NCBI RefSeq assembly: GCF_964355755.1
Contig: NC_092674.1
Coordinates: 8,873,001-8,937,000 of the forward strand
Length of the DNA: 64,000 nucleotides
Direction: 5' to 3'
DNA from: Antedon mediterranea
Lineage: Eukaryota; Echinodermata; Crinoidea; Comatulida; Antedonidae
Positions 50,401-62,720 of this stretch are shown here, in pieces. How positions within the stretch are numbered: the stretch's first letter is position 1; each line of letters starts with the position of its first letter. The notes beneath the pieces are model-generated. The model did not search any database, was not told where the DNA came from, and was given only the letters and a program-made list of their open reading frames with translations. A program made the translations under genes and the position numbers.

Positions 50401-51280
50401 GAATTCATCTAAAACGATTAACGACGAATTACGTAGCATGTTTAGACTGTTGAAAACCAGTTCTTAGAAATTTCTTAATAGGCAAATAATACAGGCAGAT
50501 TAAAGGCTAACATTACAGTGTTGCTAATTTAAAATAATCCAATCACATACAGTGTGTTTAGTATATATTTCAATGTTTGTATATTGTTTTCATGAAGTAA
50601 TTAACAATGAGTAAACAACCAAGATCGGAAAAGATAATGTTACAACAGGTATAATTCGTGTAGGAGGCATGTTACCACGTAATAGAAACAGCCAGCAGCA
50701 TTTATCAATGTACAGTATGAGAATGTAAAAAGAAATGTTCTGTTTTGGCGGACAATATCTTTTATATGTGATCAATTATTACTACATTTGTACTGCTAAA
50801 AAAGGTTCTACTTTTAGTTTGAAAACATCAGTTTTACAGTCATGTAGACAAACATCTTGGAAGTGAGAAGTACCTACTGTATTTGTAAGCATACAAAGAA
50901 TAGTATGGACCTACAATATTAAACGACTAGAGTGCAACAGATAATCTGCACATGCTCTGTACTGGCTCAATAGCAATGACAAAACATAACCAACACAGAG
51001 TGTATAAACTTACCACCCTACACAATGATCACAAGCCTTAATACTGGCTCAGTGTTTTGACAGTTTCACAATATCTGAAGCATCTAATTGTTTATGATTA
51101 TTTGCGATAGCATTAAACTTCAGTTTGAAAAGAACCTTAGAAAATCCATGGAGGTATAAAAATAGATTTTATACCTCCATAGAAAATCTAACCTCTGTAT
51201 TAATATTAAAGACTGGAGATATATTTAAATATAGCTGGGGGCTTGATAGCCAAAGGGGATAACAATACAAGATGGTCTAA

Positions 51281-51994
51281 GGGCCTGTTCGTAGGGGTTG
51301 AAAATACCAGCTTATTCCCGATTTCCGTTCGCGTGATCCAATTAACTTTTGCCTCAGGCTACAAAAAATTCGAGGTAAAATGTTCACCAAATTTGCAGGT
51401 TATTTCAGCGATAATCCAATTATACTCGGCCTTCGAGGATAATAAATCTCCGATAGAGGCAATGTGTCAAATTTTGACAAACGTTCGCTGCCTAGGCCCG
51501 TCATTTCTCCTACGAAGCTCTTCCATACACGCTTCGAGAGCGATCGTCAGCTGGTGCTGTCCTTGTTGGTGTAGACCGCTTAGTAGGCCTAGCTGGTCGG
51601 GGAGCCGCTGGTCGGTGGTGTTTCCGTCGTGTAACATTGGGCTCAAATTCTTCGTCAATGAGTAAAATAATGGTCGTCAGGAGAAGGCATATTTCGGCAG
51701 GATTATCGGCGTTAAGAGGCATAAGGTTTGTCGCAAGGATAAGCAGTGTAAAAGGTAGCAAGTAATTGTTATTGTAAAGAAAGATCGCGAGTAAAAAATA
51801 TACAACACGAAACTAGCGTGCGAAAATGGGGTCGTAGGTTGTAAAGACAACTGACCTTAAAACGTAATTTCCGGTTTGTGATTCGTCGATTAAGCATAAG
51901 CGGTTAAATATTTCAAGTACGAACAACGCTCAATTTATAACCCGAGGCATGGGTGAAATTAAGCGCTTATTTTAACCACCGTACGAACACGACC
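51281..51994. mobile_element. Harbinger-like non-autonomous element
   Basis: Left end GGGCCTGTTCGTAGGGGTTG and right end (reverse complement) GGTCGTGTTCGTACGGTGGT, flanked by TAA on both sides (51278-51280 and 51995-51997). The end sequence and the 3-base TAA target are typical for PIF/Harbinger. The inside is GC-richer than the flanks. Confidence 0.8.
51510..51761 (-). pseudogene. Possible coding remnant inside the Harbinger-like element
   Basis: Eighty-three codons on the minus strand from ATG: NPAEICLLLTTIILLIDEEF, then RRKHHRPAAPRPARPTKRST. The acidic-then-basic start loosely recalls the N-terminus of Harbinger-family proteins, but no catalytic motif is present. Long frames are open on both strands, so chance is possible. 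Confidence 0.25.
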
Positions 51995-52348
51995 TAACTT
52001 TTATCTATTGCATTTCAAAAATAATGAATAAGTTAATAAAAGGTCAGTTGGCTATCTAAGCTCCCGCTGATATTGAATTAAACATTTTAAGTTGTATTGG
52101 TAGTCTTTACACAACACATGCTGTCAATATAGTATATATAGTATAGTGTTAACCATCTGTTAACTAACATAGCCAGATGTAATATAAGTGTCACAGATGG
52201 TTGTCAATATTCGCACACACGCACGTTATATAATTGTTTCAAACAAAATGATCAGACTATTAGATTATCAAAACTCTGATGTGAACCATGAATTGTGTTG
52301 CTAGGTATTTTGTTAGTGACGCCACTAAAGTGACAATAACCGCATAGT

Positions 52349-52640
52349 GTTCAATTTTTATCTAGATTTTTTTTTGTATGCCTGTAATTCTAGAAATTCA
52401 GTTGTACAGTTTAACTACAATCTTGTTAATATTAAGGTATAAACATTATTGTTAAAAAAAATGTATGAAACCTCAAATATTAGTCTCGCTTTGTGGCGTC
52501 ACCGACAATTTATCTATTACAATGCAATAAGTGTTCAATTTATATTTAAATTTTTTATTTTTATGCTTATAATTCTAGAAATTCAGTTGTACAATTTAAC
52601 TACAATCTTGTTAATATTAAGGTATAAACATTATTGTTAC
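52349..52640. repeat. Tandem duplication, period about 184 bases
   Basis: AATTCTAGAAATTCAGTTGT, TTTAACTACAATCTTGTTAA and TATTAAGGTATAAACATTAT occur twice in the same order. The text TCGCTTTGTGGC.CCAC follows both copies (52488 and 52699). Confidence 0.85.
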
Positions 52641-53319
52641 AAAAAATGAATGAAACATAAATTTTGCATGTGTATAGGAAGTGTCTATTTTATGTGTCGC
52701 TTTGTGGCCCCACAGACTATTTATGCATCACAATGCAACCTCAGGCCCCTGGAAAAATCTGGTTTTAAACTATACTTTACAAAGTTAACAGGATATAATA
52801 TTAAAGAGAGACAGTATGGCCAATATAATATGAATGTTACATAGTTATCTATTAACATGCACATTTGTCACATTACCATAGCCTAATAATAATTGGAAAT
52901 AATAGTGTTTATGTGAAATATCATATCTCACAAAATTAATACATGCTCATAAAACTGCAATAACATGCCAGGATCCACTCAATATTTGACAACCAAATAG
53001 TATAATTTATGCTATTAATTGTAATTTTACTGTATAATGGTCAGTTTATTATTATTAATACAATTAAAAGCAATAATATAAAGAACAAGAATATAACAAT
53101 TATATTGATCAGTTATTACTAAAGAAGTATAATTTAAAAAATCCAAATATAGTTATATAAACTGATTTATAATGGCGAGACAATTTCAATATAATTACGA
53201 AATAGACGAAAATCTGTTGGTTGCTGTTTAGTGAATAATAACAAATCTAGGGCAGAAAGGAATAATATTTTTCTTAAATGTGATTAAGACAGACAATTCA
53301 GTTGAGATCCTTACATTTT

Positions 53320-53440
53320 ATGGCCTGTCACTCTCATTTTCAATTGCTCTTTTATTTCATGGATTACTTTTATTTTTATGTGAAGTGCATAGAGGCGTTT
53401 CCATTATGCACTTAAAAGTCCAAATTTATTATTATTAATT
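53320..53440 (+). mobile_element. SINE 3' tail fragment
   Basis: GTGAAGTGCATAGAGGCG, CCATTATGCACTT and ATTATTATT match the tail plan of the SINEs at 6655, 16974 and 21850. Confidence 0.55.
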
Positions 53441-54269
53441 ATTAGATCTGCATTTGAAAATTCAGGAATGTTTCAGAATGAATTTGTTAATTTCTTCGTT
53501 AACCAATTTCAGAGAATCTTTGAAAGTTAATCGTATTTAATTAATGAATTGAAAGATATGGAACATGTACTCTGAATACTGAATTAAATGATGGTAAACA
53601 TGACCCCATTTTCTGGTATTAATAGTATACTAATAATACTGCTAAGTAATTGATGTGCTCCATTTGATTTAAATTGGTATTTCACATTAAGTCACAATAC
53701 GCATTCAAGTTGCGGTGATGTTGCTACAAAATTGATGAAAATGTGATGATATCACTGATAGGTGGCACAGATGTCTGTATAACATAATGAAATCCTGACA
53801 TTTTTATATGTTGGCATAGGACTATTATGTTATGATACATATAATAATATTATCATTTAATGAAAAACCTTTTAATAAGATTTATGTTGAAATGTTATTA
53901 CAACTTGCTAATGGGGACACATACAGGGTGATCACACTGATCTGTGGCCAATGTTGATGAACCACCATCATAAAATCGTATGGAATATGAGTTGTAAATA
54001 TCTTATATATGAGTTGCCACAACATTCCTACGAGATAGACATTAACGAACTGTATACGCAGAATACTATTGCAGACATTAAATATGAAAATACCAATATT
54101 GCCAGGCCAATTACCTTCTACGTTGTCGAGTTCCAAGATCAAATTCCAAATGCGAACACTTAACTGATATTAAAGTCAATTGGTAGGTCAATGTTTTCAT
54201 ACAAGACATAATCTACATAGGTTTAACATGCCAGAATATCACTAGCCAGAAAGTGTGATGACAGTTAAT

Positions 54270-54286
54270 GGGGGGGGGGGGGGGGG
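54270..54286 (+). repeat. Poly(G) tract of 17
   Basis: An uninterrupted G run in AT-rich DNA. Confidence 0.9.
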
Positions 54287-54299
54287 AAACAACTAGATA

Positions 54300-55610
54300 A
54301 AACAAGCCTAGTCTAAAAATTTTATAAACCCAGAAACAAGTTTAAAATCTCAGTATCAAAAAGTTTCAAATACACATTTTGTTTATATTTATATAAAAGG
54401 TAAACACAAAAAGTTTGTTATCTATGCATGCCATGGTACAACATCTGATCAGTGGATTTACAACATACATTCAAGAACCAACTATATAACTGTATGATTG
54501 AAAACAATTTGAAACATTGTTTTCAACGCTTAAAATCCATTGAAAAAAAAACACCACAGAGTATAAGTATAGGCTGGCGACGTGGCTGCACCACGAAAAA
54601 ATGGTGGTGACATGCTTGTTCTGAGCCCTTGTTGTTGTAGGCTGTGATATATGTAAAGTCTGCTATTAGGATGACCGTGTGCGATTAGTATTTTTTGAAT
54701 AATCATAAATATATTATTTTGATCACGCTACAACAGATAGTGTTTTAGTCTCTCGAAGAAGACTGCTGTCTGGATATATGATTGAGTTCCATGAAATTGT
54801 TGTTAGAGTATAGAGTCACGTCCTCTTGGAATTTACGCTTTAATTTAGTCTAATGTACCATCAATTTTATTTCATTTGGGAAATTATTTTGAGTGTTCTG
54901 GAAAAATCTAAAAAATTAAAATCTGAGCAACACCTTTTTCTTGAAATTAATTTGATGCACTTGTCATCACCATGACAAGATCAAGGTTCGCAAATTAATT
55001 AATATTATCGGTTTTGTGATGGTGGGTCATACCATTCTAAAGATCATATTTCTCAAACTAACAATTCATTCATGAAATGAAGCTATTCTTAACAAAGATT
55101 GATCGCTGATATACGATTATAATTTATGCAAAATAAATTTATTATTAATTGTCATAATTTTGAAATCATTTAGCAGTAACTTATGTGATTAGATTTCAAG
55201 AGACGTTTCATGGTTGATACTTAACAGTTGTCTAGCATGCTAATTACTAATAAATATTAAATTAAAGAGTTTTATCAGCGAATAAAAAAAATTGTAATGT
55301 GTTACTGTTAGATTCTATATCTTATAATGATAATAGAAAATAACATTTAAATGATGATTTTGTTGATAAATATTTTAAAAATTTTAACATTTCCATTCTG
55401 TCCTTCAGAAAAACAATTAGAAATATTATTCTCATATTTGCCTAAATTTCTCAGATAACTTGTTATGCAATACGCAAATTCTTAATATGACATGCAATAG
55501 TGTAATGAACTAGATCAAAATGTTACAGATTTAATGTGATATCTTGAACAACTGTTTAGACTACCACATACAGTATAAATGGAATTTCTAGAACACCAGA
55601 AACATCAAAT
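54300..55610. other. No supported feature
   Basis: AT-rich sequence with short frames only. Confidence 0.4.
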
Positions 55611-55620
55611 CAAATATTAA

Positions 55621-55759
55621 AGATGTATTGAAAAAATATTTTGTTTAATTTTTTTGTTGAATATGCCATTTTAATATCATATAATTGTTATCCACTTTGA
55701 CCCACTTTTTTTTTTGTAATTAATCTTCATTTTTCATGTTTTTGGAGGACAATACATCT
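55621..55759. mobile_element. TTAA-flanked MITE family E copy 2
   Basis: Perfect inverted ends AGATGTATTG and CAATACATCT flanked by TTAA on both sides (55617-55620, 55760-55763). 139 bases. The TTAA target fits piggyBac- or Kolobok-type elements. Confidence 0.8.
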
Positions 55760-56597
55760 TTAATATTACAACTAAAATTCTGTCTTAAAACTAGAATTTG
55801 TAAAGCTTGAAAAAGGTTCCACAGGGGCAGATACAGAATTTTTAAAATGGGGGATCAAGTGCTTATATAAATATTAATATTCCGTCAAAAATACTAGATC
55901 TCAAACAGTAATTTATAATTTTATTTCAGCTGTAAATTTCACTAAGCTGGAACAAATTTGTTTACTTTAATTTAAGCTATTTCTCAAATCCTGAATTATA
56001 AAAGATGATCGTTTACTGGCAAATAATTAAATCTAAAATAAAATTTTGATTAAGATACCTTAAAATAGATATCTTATTTATTTTCTCCATAGATACGCTA
56101 AATATTAAATAAAAAATATTGATTTATTTCATAATATTCTGTCTTTAATTACATGCGAGTCAATGCTACTACTATAATAATAAGAATATTAATATTATAT
56201 TGTAAATTGTAAAATTTTTTTCGAGGTTTAAATTTTGTAAGGATTTCTGCACAATTCTCTCTTCTGCCTAGAAAATTTTTAGAGATTTAACTGTGTATGC
56301 TTTCTTAATTTAAATGAATGTTTATAACAAACTTTGTTATCTGTTTATTCTGTATTTTGTTTAAATTTTATTTTTATATTTAACTTGTTATTGTTGTTTT
56401 ACACTGTTGGTTAACAATGACAGATACAGGATTTTTTTTTAATTGTGAGAGCTGATGGTCTAAAATTGTAAAATGTGTGCTGAAGTTTTAATGTCCTATC
56501 TTTTGCAATGCAATGTTCGAAATATAGAGGGTATAGGGGGCTGAATTGACCAGAAAATCACAGGAAAAATAGCAACATGCGATGTCAAGCTAGAATG

Positions 56598-56863
56598 CTA
56601 TATTTTTAGACCTCTCATAGCTAAGACCAATTCTTACAAGGAAACAACAACTTACAAATTAAAGAAAGAAAGTACAATTGGGACCTATCCCTGGATAAAA
56701 AAGACATTGTTATAGAAAAGGAAAGGAGAAACTTAATGCTGACAGGAAGGAACAAGTTCCATAAGGAACTGAAAAAATATCTCAACCCTGGAAAAGAACA
56801 AGAGAAATATAATCTACATGGGAAGATACTAAACTCTTTTGAAATAAGCAAAAGTAGGCATTA
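56598..56863 (+). CDS. Possible coding fragment, lysine-rich
   Basis: A plus-strand frame open for about 85 codons without an ATG at its start. It reads ...KYNWDLSLDKKDIVIEKERR, NLMLTGRNKFHKELKKYLNP and ILNSFEISKSRH, then stop. The composition looks like a soluble helical protein rather than random AT-rich sequence, and a possible acceptor (GCTAAG) lies at its beginning. It could be a terminal exon or a decayed transposon coding piece. It is not recognised. Confidence 0.25.
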
Positions 56864-56897
56864 ACACTCATGGACCGGGGATAAATACTGTCAGTTG

Positions 56898-56958
56898 TAA
56901 TCGGTCAATTCACTTGCATGTGGGGCATACGTTGTGTCCTAGTGGGAACCAAGCTTAA
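56898..56958. mobile_element. MITE family A, half copy
   Basis: GGTCAATTCACTTGCATG and TCCTAGTGGGAACCAAGCTT correspond to one arm of family A. Confidence 0.65.
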
Positions 56959-57325
56959 ATCTTTACTGGAGGAAGATGCCAGAAGTGGGACATAAAAGTA
57001 CATTCCACTTCACTCTTATGCCTCAAGACTTTGCACTACTCTTGTTTATCATTAACATTGAATCCACTGTCATCATTAAAACATTTATATGAGCATTTTA
57101 TCATCTTTATTCACTCCAACACATCCAGTTTAAGAACAATACAACTTCTTAATGGCTCATAGAAAGAAGAATAATGGATAGATACTGAAATAAAAGATGA
57201 GATGCACTTCCCTCCATTAGTTGCAAAATGAACATTTGAACGGATTTTACAAGTTTTAACTTTTAATAGTTGGAAATAAAGTAACATCGTCTTTGCAAAC
57301 CCTAGACAAATGTGTTTTTAAAACC

Positions 57326-57752
57326 AGAACGCTAACGCATTTTGAGGTTCCTATGGTAAGGAATAACGATGCCAAACGCTAACGCATATTGAGGTTCCTA
57401 TGGTAAGGAATAACGATGCCAAACGCTAACGCATATTGAGGGTTCCTATGGTAAGGAATAACGATGCCAAACGCTAACGCATATTGAGGTTCCTATGGTA
57501 AGGAATAACGATGCCAAACGCTAACGCATATTGAGGTTCCTATGGTAAGGAATAACGATGCCAAACGCTAACGCATATTGAGGGTTCCTATGGTAAGGAA
57601 TAACGATGCCAAACGCTAACGCATATTGAGGGTTCCTGTGGTAAGGAATAACGATGCCAAACGCTAACGCATATTGAGGTTCCTATGGTAAGGAATAACG
57701 ATGAACAAACGCTAACGCATATTGAGGTTCCTATGGTAAGGAATAACGATGC
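57326..57752. repeat. 47-base minisatellite, 9 units
   Basis: The unit is built of AACGCTAACGCATATTGAGG, TTCCTATGGTAAGG and AATAACGATGCC; some units have one extra G. Each unit has a GGTAAG splice-donor-like word on the plus strand. Confidence 0.95.
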
Positions 57753-58487
57753 AAAATTAAAATAAATATTTCTTTAACAAACTATATAGTGTTAATAATT
57801 ACTTGTATTTTGAGCAGACTTTTTATCATTTTTGATCACTTTAATTTGTGGTGTTTTTATGTATTAAATATGTAATAAAGTCAAATTATGTTATGGACGA
57901 ATACAGATTCTTGAATGTTGAAAGAATCTGAATTTTAAAATGTATGTATATTGATCTTCATTTTTCGAGCTGGTTATAGTTGAAAATTGTACATTTTCCT
58001 AAATGTACAGTACATACGATTCCTACCCACATGTCAACATCTCAACCTTTCCAAAGTTCACAATAACACAAACAAAACTCGTCTACATGTACTAATGTGT
58101 GATTCAGACATGATTAATACAGTATTATCTATTCTCTTTCAATATTGATAATTTATTACCAGCATACAATAATACATCATTATTACACCAGATAATGCGG
58201 GTATTTTTACTATTAGTAAAAAGTACTATTCAGTATTAATAGGTCTTTATCATGTTTTTGCCTGGAAATACCATTTCTATGGTACTGTATATATGAAAAG
58301 GATAGTACTAAAATGTAAGAAGCATGAGTTCGAATCTATATGTGTGATATTGATCCTTGCAAGACATTTTAAACACATTCTGTAAACCCTTAAAAATATG
58401 GTGCTGGGGCAAACAACAAATTGATAAGAAAAAAAGTTAAAATTCTACTTCATTTGCTGCAGTAATTCTTTACTACCATATCCAAAG

Positions 58488-58565
58488 TGGGGCTGTAGCG
58501 TAATGGTTGCCCTCCAATCCCAATCCCTGACCTAATGCCAGGGTTGTAACTCGCGACTATTTCAA
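58488..58565 (+). mobile_element. tRNA-like SINE head
   Basis: GGGGCTGTAGCGTAATGGTT resembles a tRNA 5' half with an A box, and CCAGGGTTGTAACTC a degenerate B box. Confidence 0.5.
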
Positions 58566-59250
58566 CTCCAATAAGCTTCAAATGAGGCTTAATTTATAAG
58601 CACGATATATTATAAAATAGTCCTGTAATTGGCGAGTTTGTGCTCCCCTATCATATTCATTTTTGTTGTGTCACTTTGTAAAGTTTGAGTGATTGCAATA
58701 GACAACCATCACAAGACTGATTGCTTGTGATAGCTAATTTCTAACACGTTATTAACCCTGTTAACCCCAGATGTCGTTCAATGATATCTTAATGTCTATG
58801 ATTGCACCTTCACAATTACAGTGCTGACATATATTTTAATTCTAGATTGATTTATCAGAAAGGTGCATCACTTCTGTAGGAAACACCTTTGAAGTAAATC
58901 GCAATTTCATGAAACTTGTTTGAAATCACTTTTACATTTTCTGAACTTGGACCAAAATGAGGAGAGGATACTGAATGGCTAATAAAGTGGAAGAACAATT
59001 TCTGTTGCCTAGGTAGATTTGGCCATAACATTTTCATAAGCTAGGCCTATTTATTAGCACTTTCAAAGCAATATAAGATTATGAGGACATGTGTGATGAA
59101 CACAGAATGCCAGTGCAAACGTTGCGTGTATGAATCACAGATATATAAGATTTAAAAAAAGGCATTTCAAGAAATATAAACTGCTTAAGATGGAAACATC
59201 TTCACTGAAGTGAACAAATTAAAATAGTATTTATAATTCAATAGATCTTA

Positions 59251-59431
59251 CCCAATGTTCAAATGCTTTATACATATCTAGCTTATTATTCACTGGACTA
59301 GGAGTTTTTATTTCCTTTTCTTTTATCTCGCAATTTCCTCTAACTTTTCTGTTCGCTCGTCGCGGCAATGGCGATGGCGTTTTATGATGTTTTGGACAAT
59401 GCTGCTGTCCTAGCATAGCATCTGCATTCAT
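59251..59431 (-). CDS. Candidate exon of unknown gene (or alternative CASK 5' exon)
   Basis: An open frame on the minus strand with a possible acceptor (CCATGTTTTCAG) and a GTAAGA donor after KLDMYKAFEHW. It includes basic, proline-containing text (CPKHHKTPSPLPRRANRKVR and EIKTPSPVNNK) with two TPSP motifs. Codon use and GC content are higher than in the flanks. The donor is phase 0, so it could join the CASK exon at 45218, giving an isoform without the kinase domain; that is inference. An ATG at 59443 would allow it to be a first exon. I do not recognise the peptide. Confidence 0.45.
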
Positions 59432-59443
59432 AGCTGAAAACAT

Positions 59444-60690
59444 GGTTGTATATTCTCAAGATATAAATCAGATTTTAATTCAAACTGTAACACGATCCGA
59501 CTAAACAACAAATGGAAAGGTGATAATGCTATAAATCGTGAAAGATCTTGGCCGCAAATGTAACATAAATCGTAGAATTCTTCCTTTCGCTTCTCAAGTT
59601 ATAATTATTCATCTGACTAGAGTGGTAGAACATGTTCCAGGCTGAGTAGTAGTATATCTTCTAAGTGATTTGTTCATGAAGTCAGCAAGAGGTATATCTA
59701 CCTTAAGTTATCTGGGCATGTGCAAAACGAATAAACCAATGACTAATTAACACTACCAGCTAATGATAAACCATATCCTTTGAAAAGTGAAGATGCAACC
59801 ATAGTATGAAATACACACTCCAGGGATGAATATACTATTGATGCGAATTTCGTTGAAAATCCGACCCTAATCTACTATAAACACTTTAAATTCATCAGTT
59901 CAATGTCGCTTTTCTTCTATTGCTGGCATTAGCCCAAAATAAAAGCTAGTTTTATCGCAAAGATTTACTAATTCCGACAGATATGATGACCAAACCTGAC
60001 TGATATGATGACTGGCAAAGCAATTTGTAAGTTGTGGTGTGAAACAAGTGCAATGGGCTATTCCAAGTTGATTTTACTAGTAGAACAGAAATACTGATAG
60101 CATAATACTCCACTCCATTGGAAGAATTTTGACTTGCTTTATCTGAATGCCATCAGGCAGAAATCTTACCATATCATCCTCTCAATGGAGGGAACTTCAC
60201 TAGACCATACCATTATCAAACCAGGGGTGACATACCATACATAATCCATATATACCATTATTAAAATTAAGAATAATGATTTATGCTTGACAGCTGCAGA
60301 AATATTGTAATCTATGATACATATAATATGAATTAATGTTCAAAAAACGTTGTTTAACTCGCATTTAAGCCATTAACCTTCCCCGTATGAATAATGGGCC
60401 AGACCCAAAGACACCTATTATATTTAATTTGATCAATCTCATAGTAGTGAACAATAACAAGAGAATGCTAGCCGTTCAATACATCTACTTCAGCCTCTGT
60501 TACTATATAATTGGTCGTAGTATGTGTCCAATAATTATCCAATAAAATTATCAATCATTTGTGATTAGGTTTCACCAATTGTTGTATTCTTCATGTTTAT
60601 CTTCCAATTATGGGTTCTTCTCAAGTTGTTTGAATGCCTTTAGGTTAATTCCCAAAGGGCTTTATATTTTACATTATGGATGACAACTTT
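59444..60690. other. No supported feature
   Basis: Sequence upstream of the 59251-59431 exon candidate. No clear promoter or exon was recognised. Confidence 0.4.
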
Positions 60691-60701
60691 TGGCATTTTA
60701 A

Positions 60702-60990
60702 AGATTATTATTGCCTTAAAAAAATAATTTTGTTTAATTCAATGTTTTTGTTGAATATGGCATTTTAATGTCACATAATAGTTAATTGGATCGGGAAAAA
60801 AATATTTACTTGAAAAAACTGTCAAATTGACTGGAAGACAATGGGCTTTTGGTTGAATTTAACCATTTATTTTGTCTTTTTGAAACATAATTTGTTTAGT
60901 TTTTTTTCTACGGAATTAACTCCGAAATGGTCATTCAAGGTCTTTTTTTATTAATCTTAATTTTTCATGTTTTTGGGGGACAACACATCT
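60702..60990. mobile_element. MITE family E copy 3
   Basis: TTAA at 60698-60701, left end AGATTATTATTG, right end GGACAACACATCT followed by TTGA. The internal words AATGTCACATAATAGTTAAT are shared with copy 1. Confidence 0.65.
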
Positions 60991-61798
60991 TTGAAATTTG
61001 TATTATTTTAATCAAATAGTAAATAAAATATTGGTTGCTAATTTTGTAAAAGATACATTAATACATTATAACTACAGATTATCATTTATTTGTTCATTTT
61101 AAATAAATTGTTCTTAAAAAAAATATTTTAATCAGCTATTTTTAGAAATGTAATTGCTTTGAATAGATATTAAACACATTTCTTCTGTGTATTGTTTATT
61201 TATTTCAAATTGATACTTTAAAGTGCTCAATGTTGGAAATAGCAGATTAATTGAATAAAAGTTTACTTTAAAACATAAAGTGTGTTATAAAACAAATAAT
61301 GTATGTTTTGTATTTAATAATGGGCAGAACATTTAAATTTCTTCTAAGCCTGAGAGCTGATAGATAGAAGGGACAGTGAGCAAGTGATGGAGACTTGATT
61401 CTATTAGATTTAACCTTTCATAAATTATAATGTTAAAGGTACAATTAAGTCGGTCTCTATTATATATATTTTTACATTAAGTTACACAGCAGATGTACAG
61501 ACATACAATAAATTTGAGAGTGTTAACATTAATCCAGCAGATGTTGAAGAATATTTCATCGGTAATATAAGAGCTCTGGTCAGCATACTTCAATAGTAAA
61601 GAACACTGTCTTTTCAATGATAATAAATAAGCACATAGAAAAACAACATATCTCACTGACCAATACTACATGTGTTGTAACCAGATCCAAGATTCCAAAA
61701 TCATTATAAGATATATTGTTTGAAAACTCAGAGACAATTTAATGGTGAAGTTGTATTTCTCTATTTGGCAAGATTCTTTATTGACAAAAACTTACTAA

Positions 61799-61983
61799 AG
61801 TAGTTTGATAGTGTAGACAGAGCTTTAGGAAAATGTTTGTGTTAAAAATTTTTTTCTAAAGCTACCAGTTTGACAAAAAAGTGTGATATTTCCAAATATG
61901 GTAGTGATATTACATCAGCATGTGCATATATAAGCACATAACATTTTTTTGTCACATAAGGTTTGATAGTGTAGACAGAGTCT
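61799..61983. mobile_element. MITE family B copy 6
   Basis: Right end GTTTGATAGTGTAGACAGAG and left end AGTTTGATAGTGTAGACAGA in inverted arrangement. One CCAAATATGGTAGTGATATT unit lies inside. Confidence 0.7.
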
Positions 61984-62084
61984 AAAAGGGGACTGCTTCT
62001 GTTTGTGACCAACAGTAACTAAAAGTCTCGTTTTGGAAACCATTATTAAGGGGACTCTTTCCCATGAAACAAGAGGTAATAAAT

Positions 62085-62185
62085 GTAATAAACACTACGG
62101 TCAATCCCTATTCAGGGGACGCCCCCAATAAAGGGGACATTTGTTGGGTCTTGAAGTTTTTCTATGGAATTCTACTATATCAGAA
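62085..62185. mobile_element. Tigger-like MITE fragment
   Basis: GGTCAATCCCTATTCAGGGG, CAATAAAGGGGACATTTG and TTGTTGGGTCTTGAAG match the family at 9196, including the TTGTTGGGTCTC phrase near 9905. Confidence 0.55.
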
Positions 62186-62574
62186 TTTTGTTCAACTATT
62201 ACTCAACCCATGAAGGATACCTCAATGCTCATCATCTCCACACAATACATGATGCCTATAACCCCTACACACTCTTTAGTAGAAGGCAACAAGCATAAAG
62301 AACCTCATTGACCTATACCCTACACACTACAAGTTTATGGAATACATACACAAGCTTTACCATGAACATGTAGACGTACCAATGACCTTTCATATCTAAA
62401 TTGTGTACAAACTTCACTTAACATAAAATTTGATCATCATCTAAATCCCCCCAGGCAATAACACGCGTCCCATTCACAAAATGTTATCCCAGACCAGGTA
62501 AAATAAACGTCCTAGTTTTGTAATGTTATTTTACAAGAACTGCTGGCGGTATATAACAGAACAGGGGTCCATGT

Positions 62575-62720
62575 CAAACCTACTTATCATCCTGTGTAGA
62601 CCATACTATGAGGTCATTACTTCTTATCATCGAGTGTAGTCCACAATATGAGGTCATTACTTCTTACTATCCAGTGTAGCTAGTGTAGACCACACTATGG
62701 GGTCATTACTTCTTATCAAT
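62575..62720. repeat. Tandem repeat, unit about 50 bases
   Basis: Three units with TGTAGACCATACTATGAGGT followed by CATTACTTCTTATCAT, slightly diverged. Confidence 0.85.

Noticed and set aside
51243-51665. 140-codon plus-strand frame
   Set aside because: It lies inside the Harbinger-like element, starts outside it and has no recognisable domain; frames are open on both strands because of the GC-rich composition.
53882-54163. Overlapping plus and minus frames (70 and 86 codons) thought to be a transposase piece
   Set aside because: No catalytic motif or terminal repeats were seen and neither frame could be extended.
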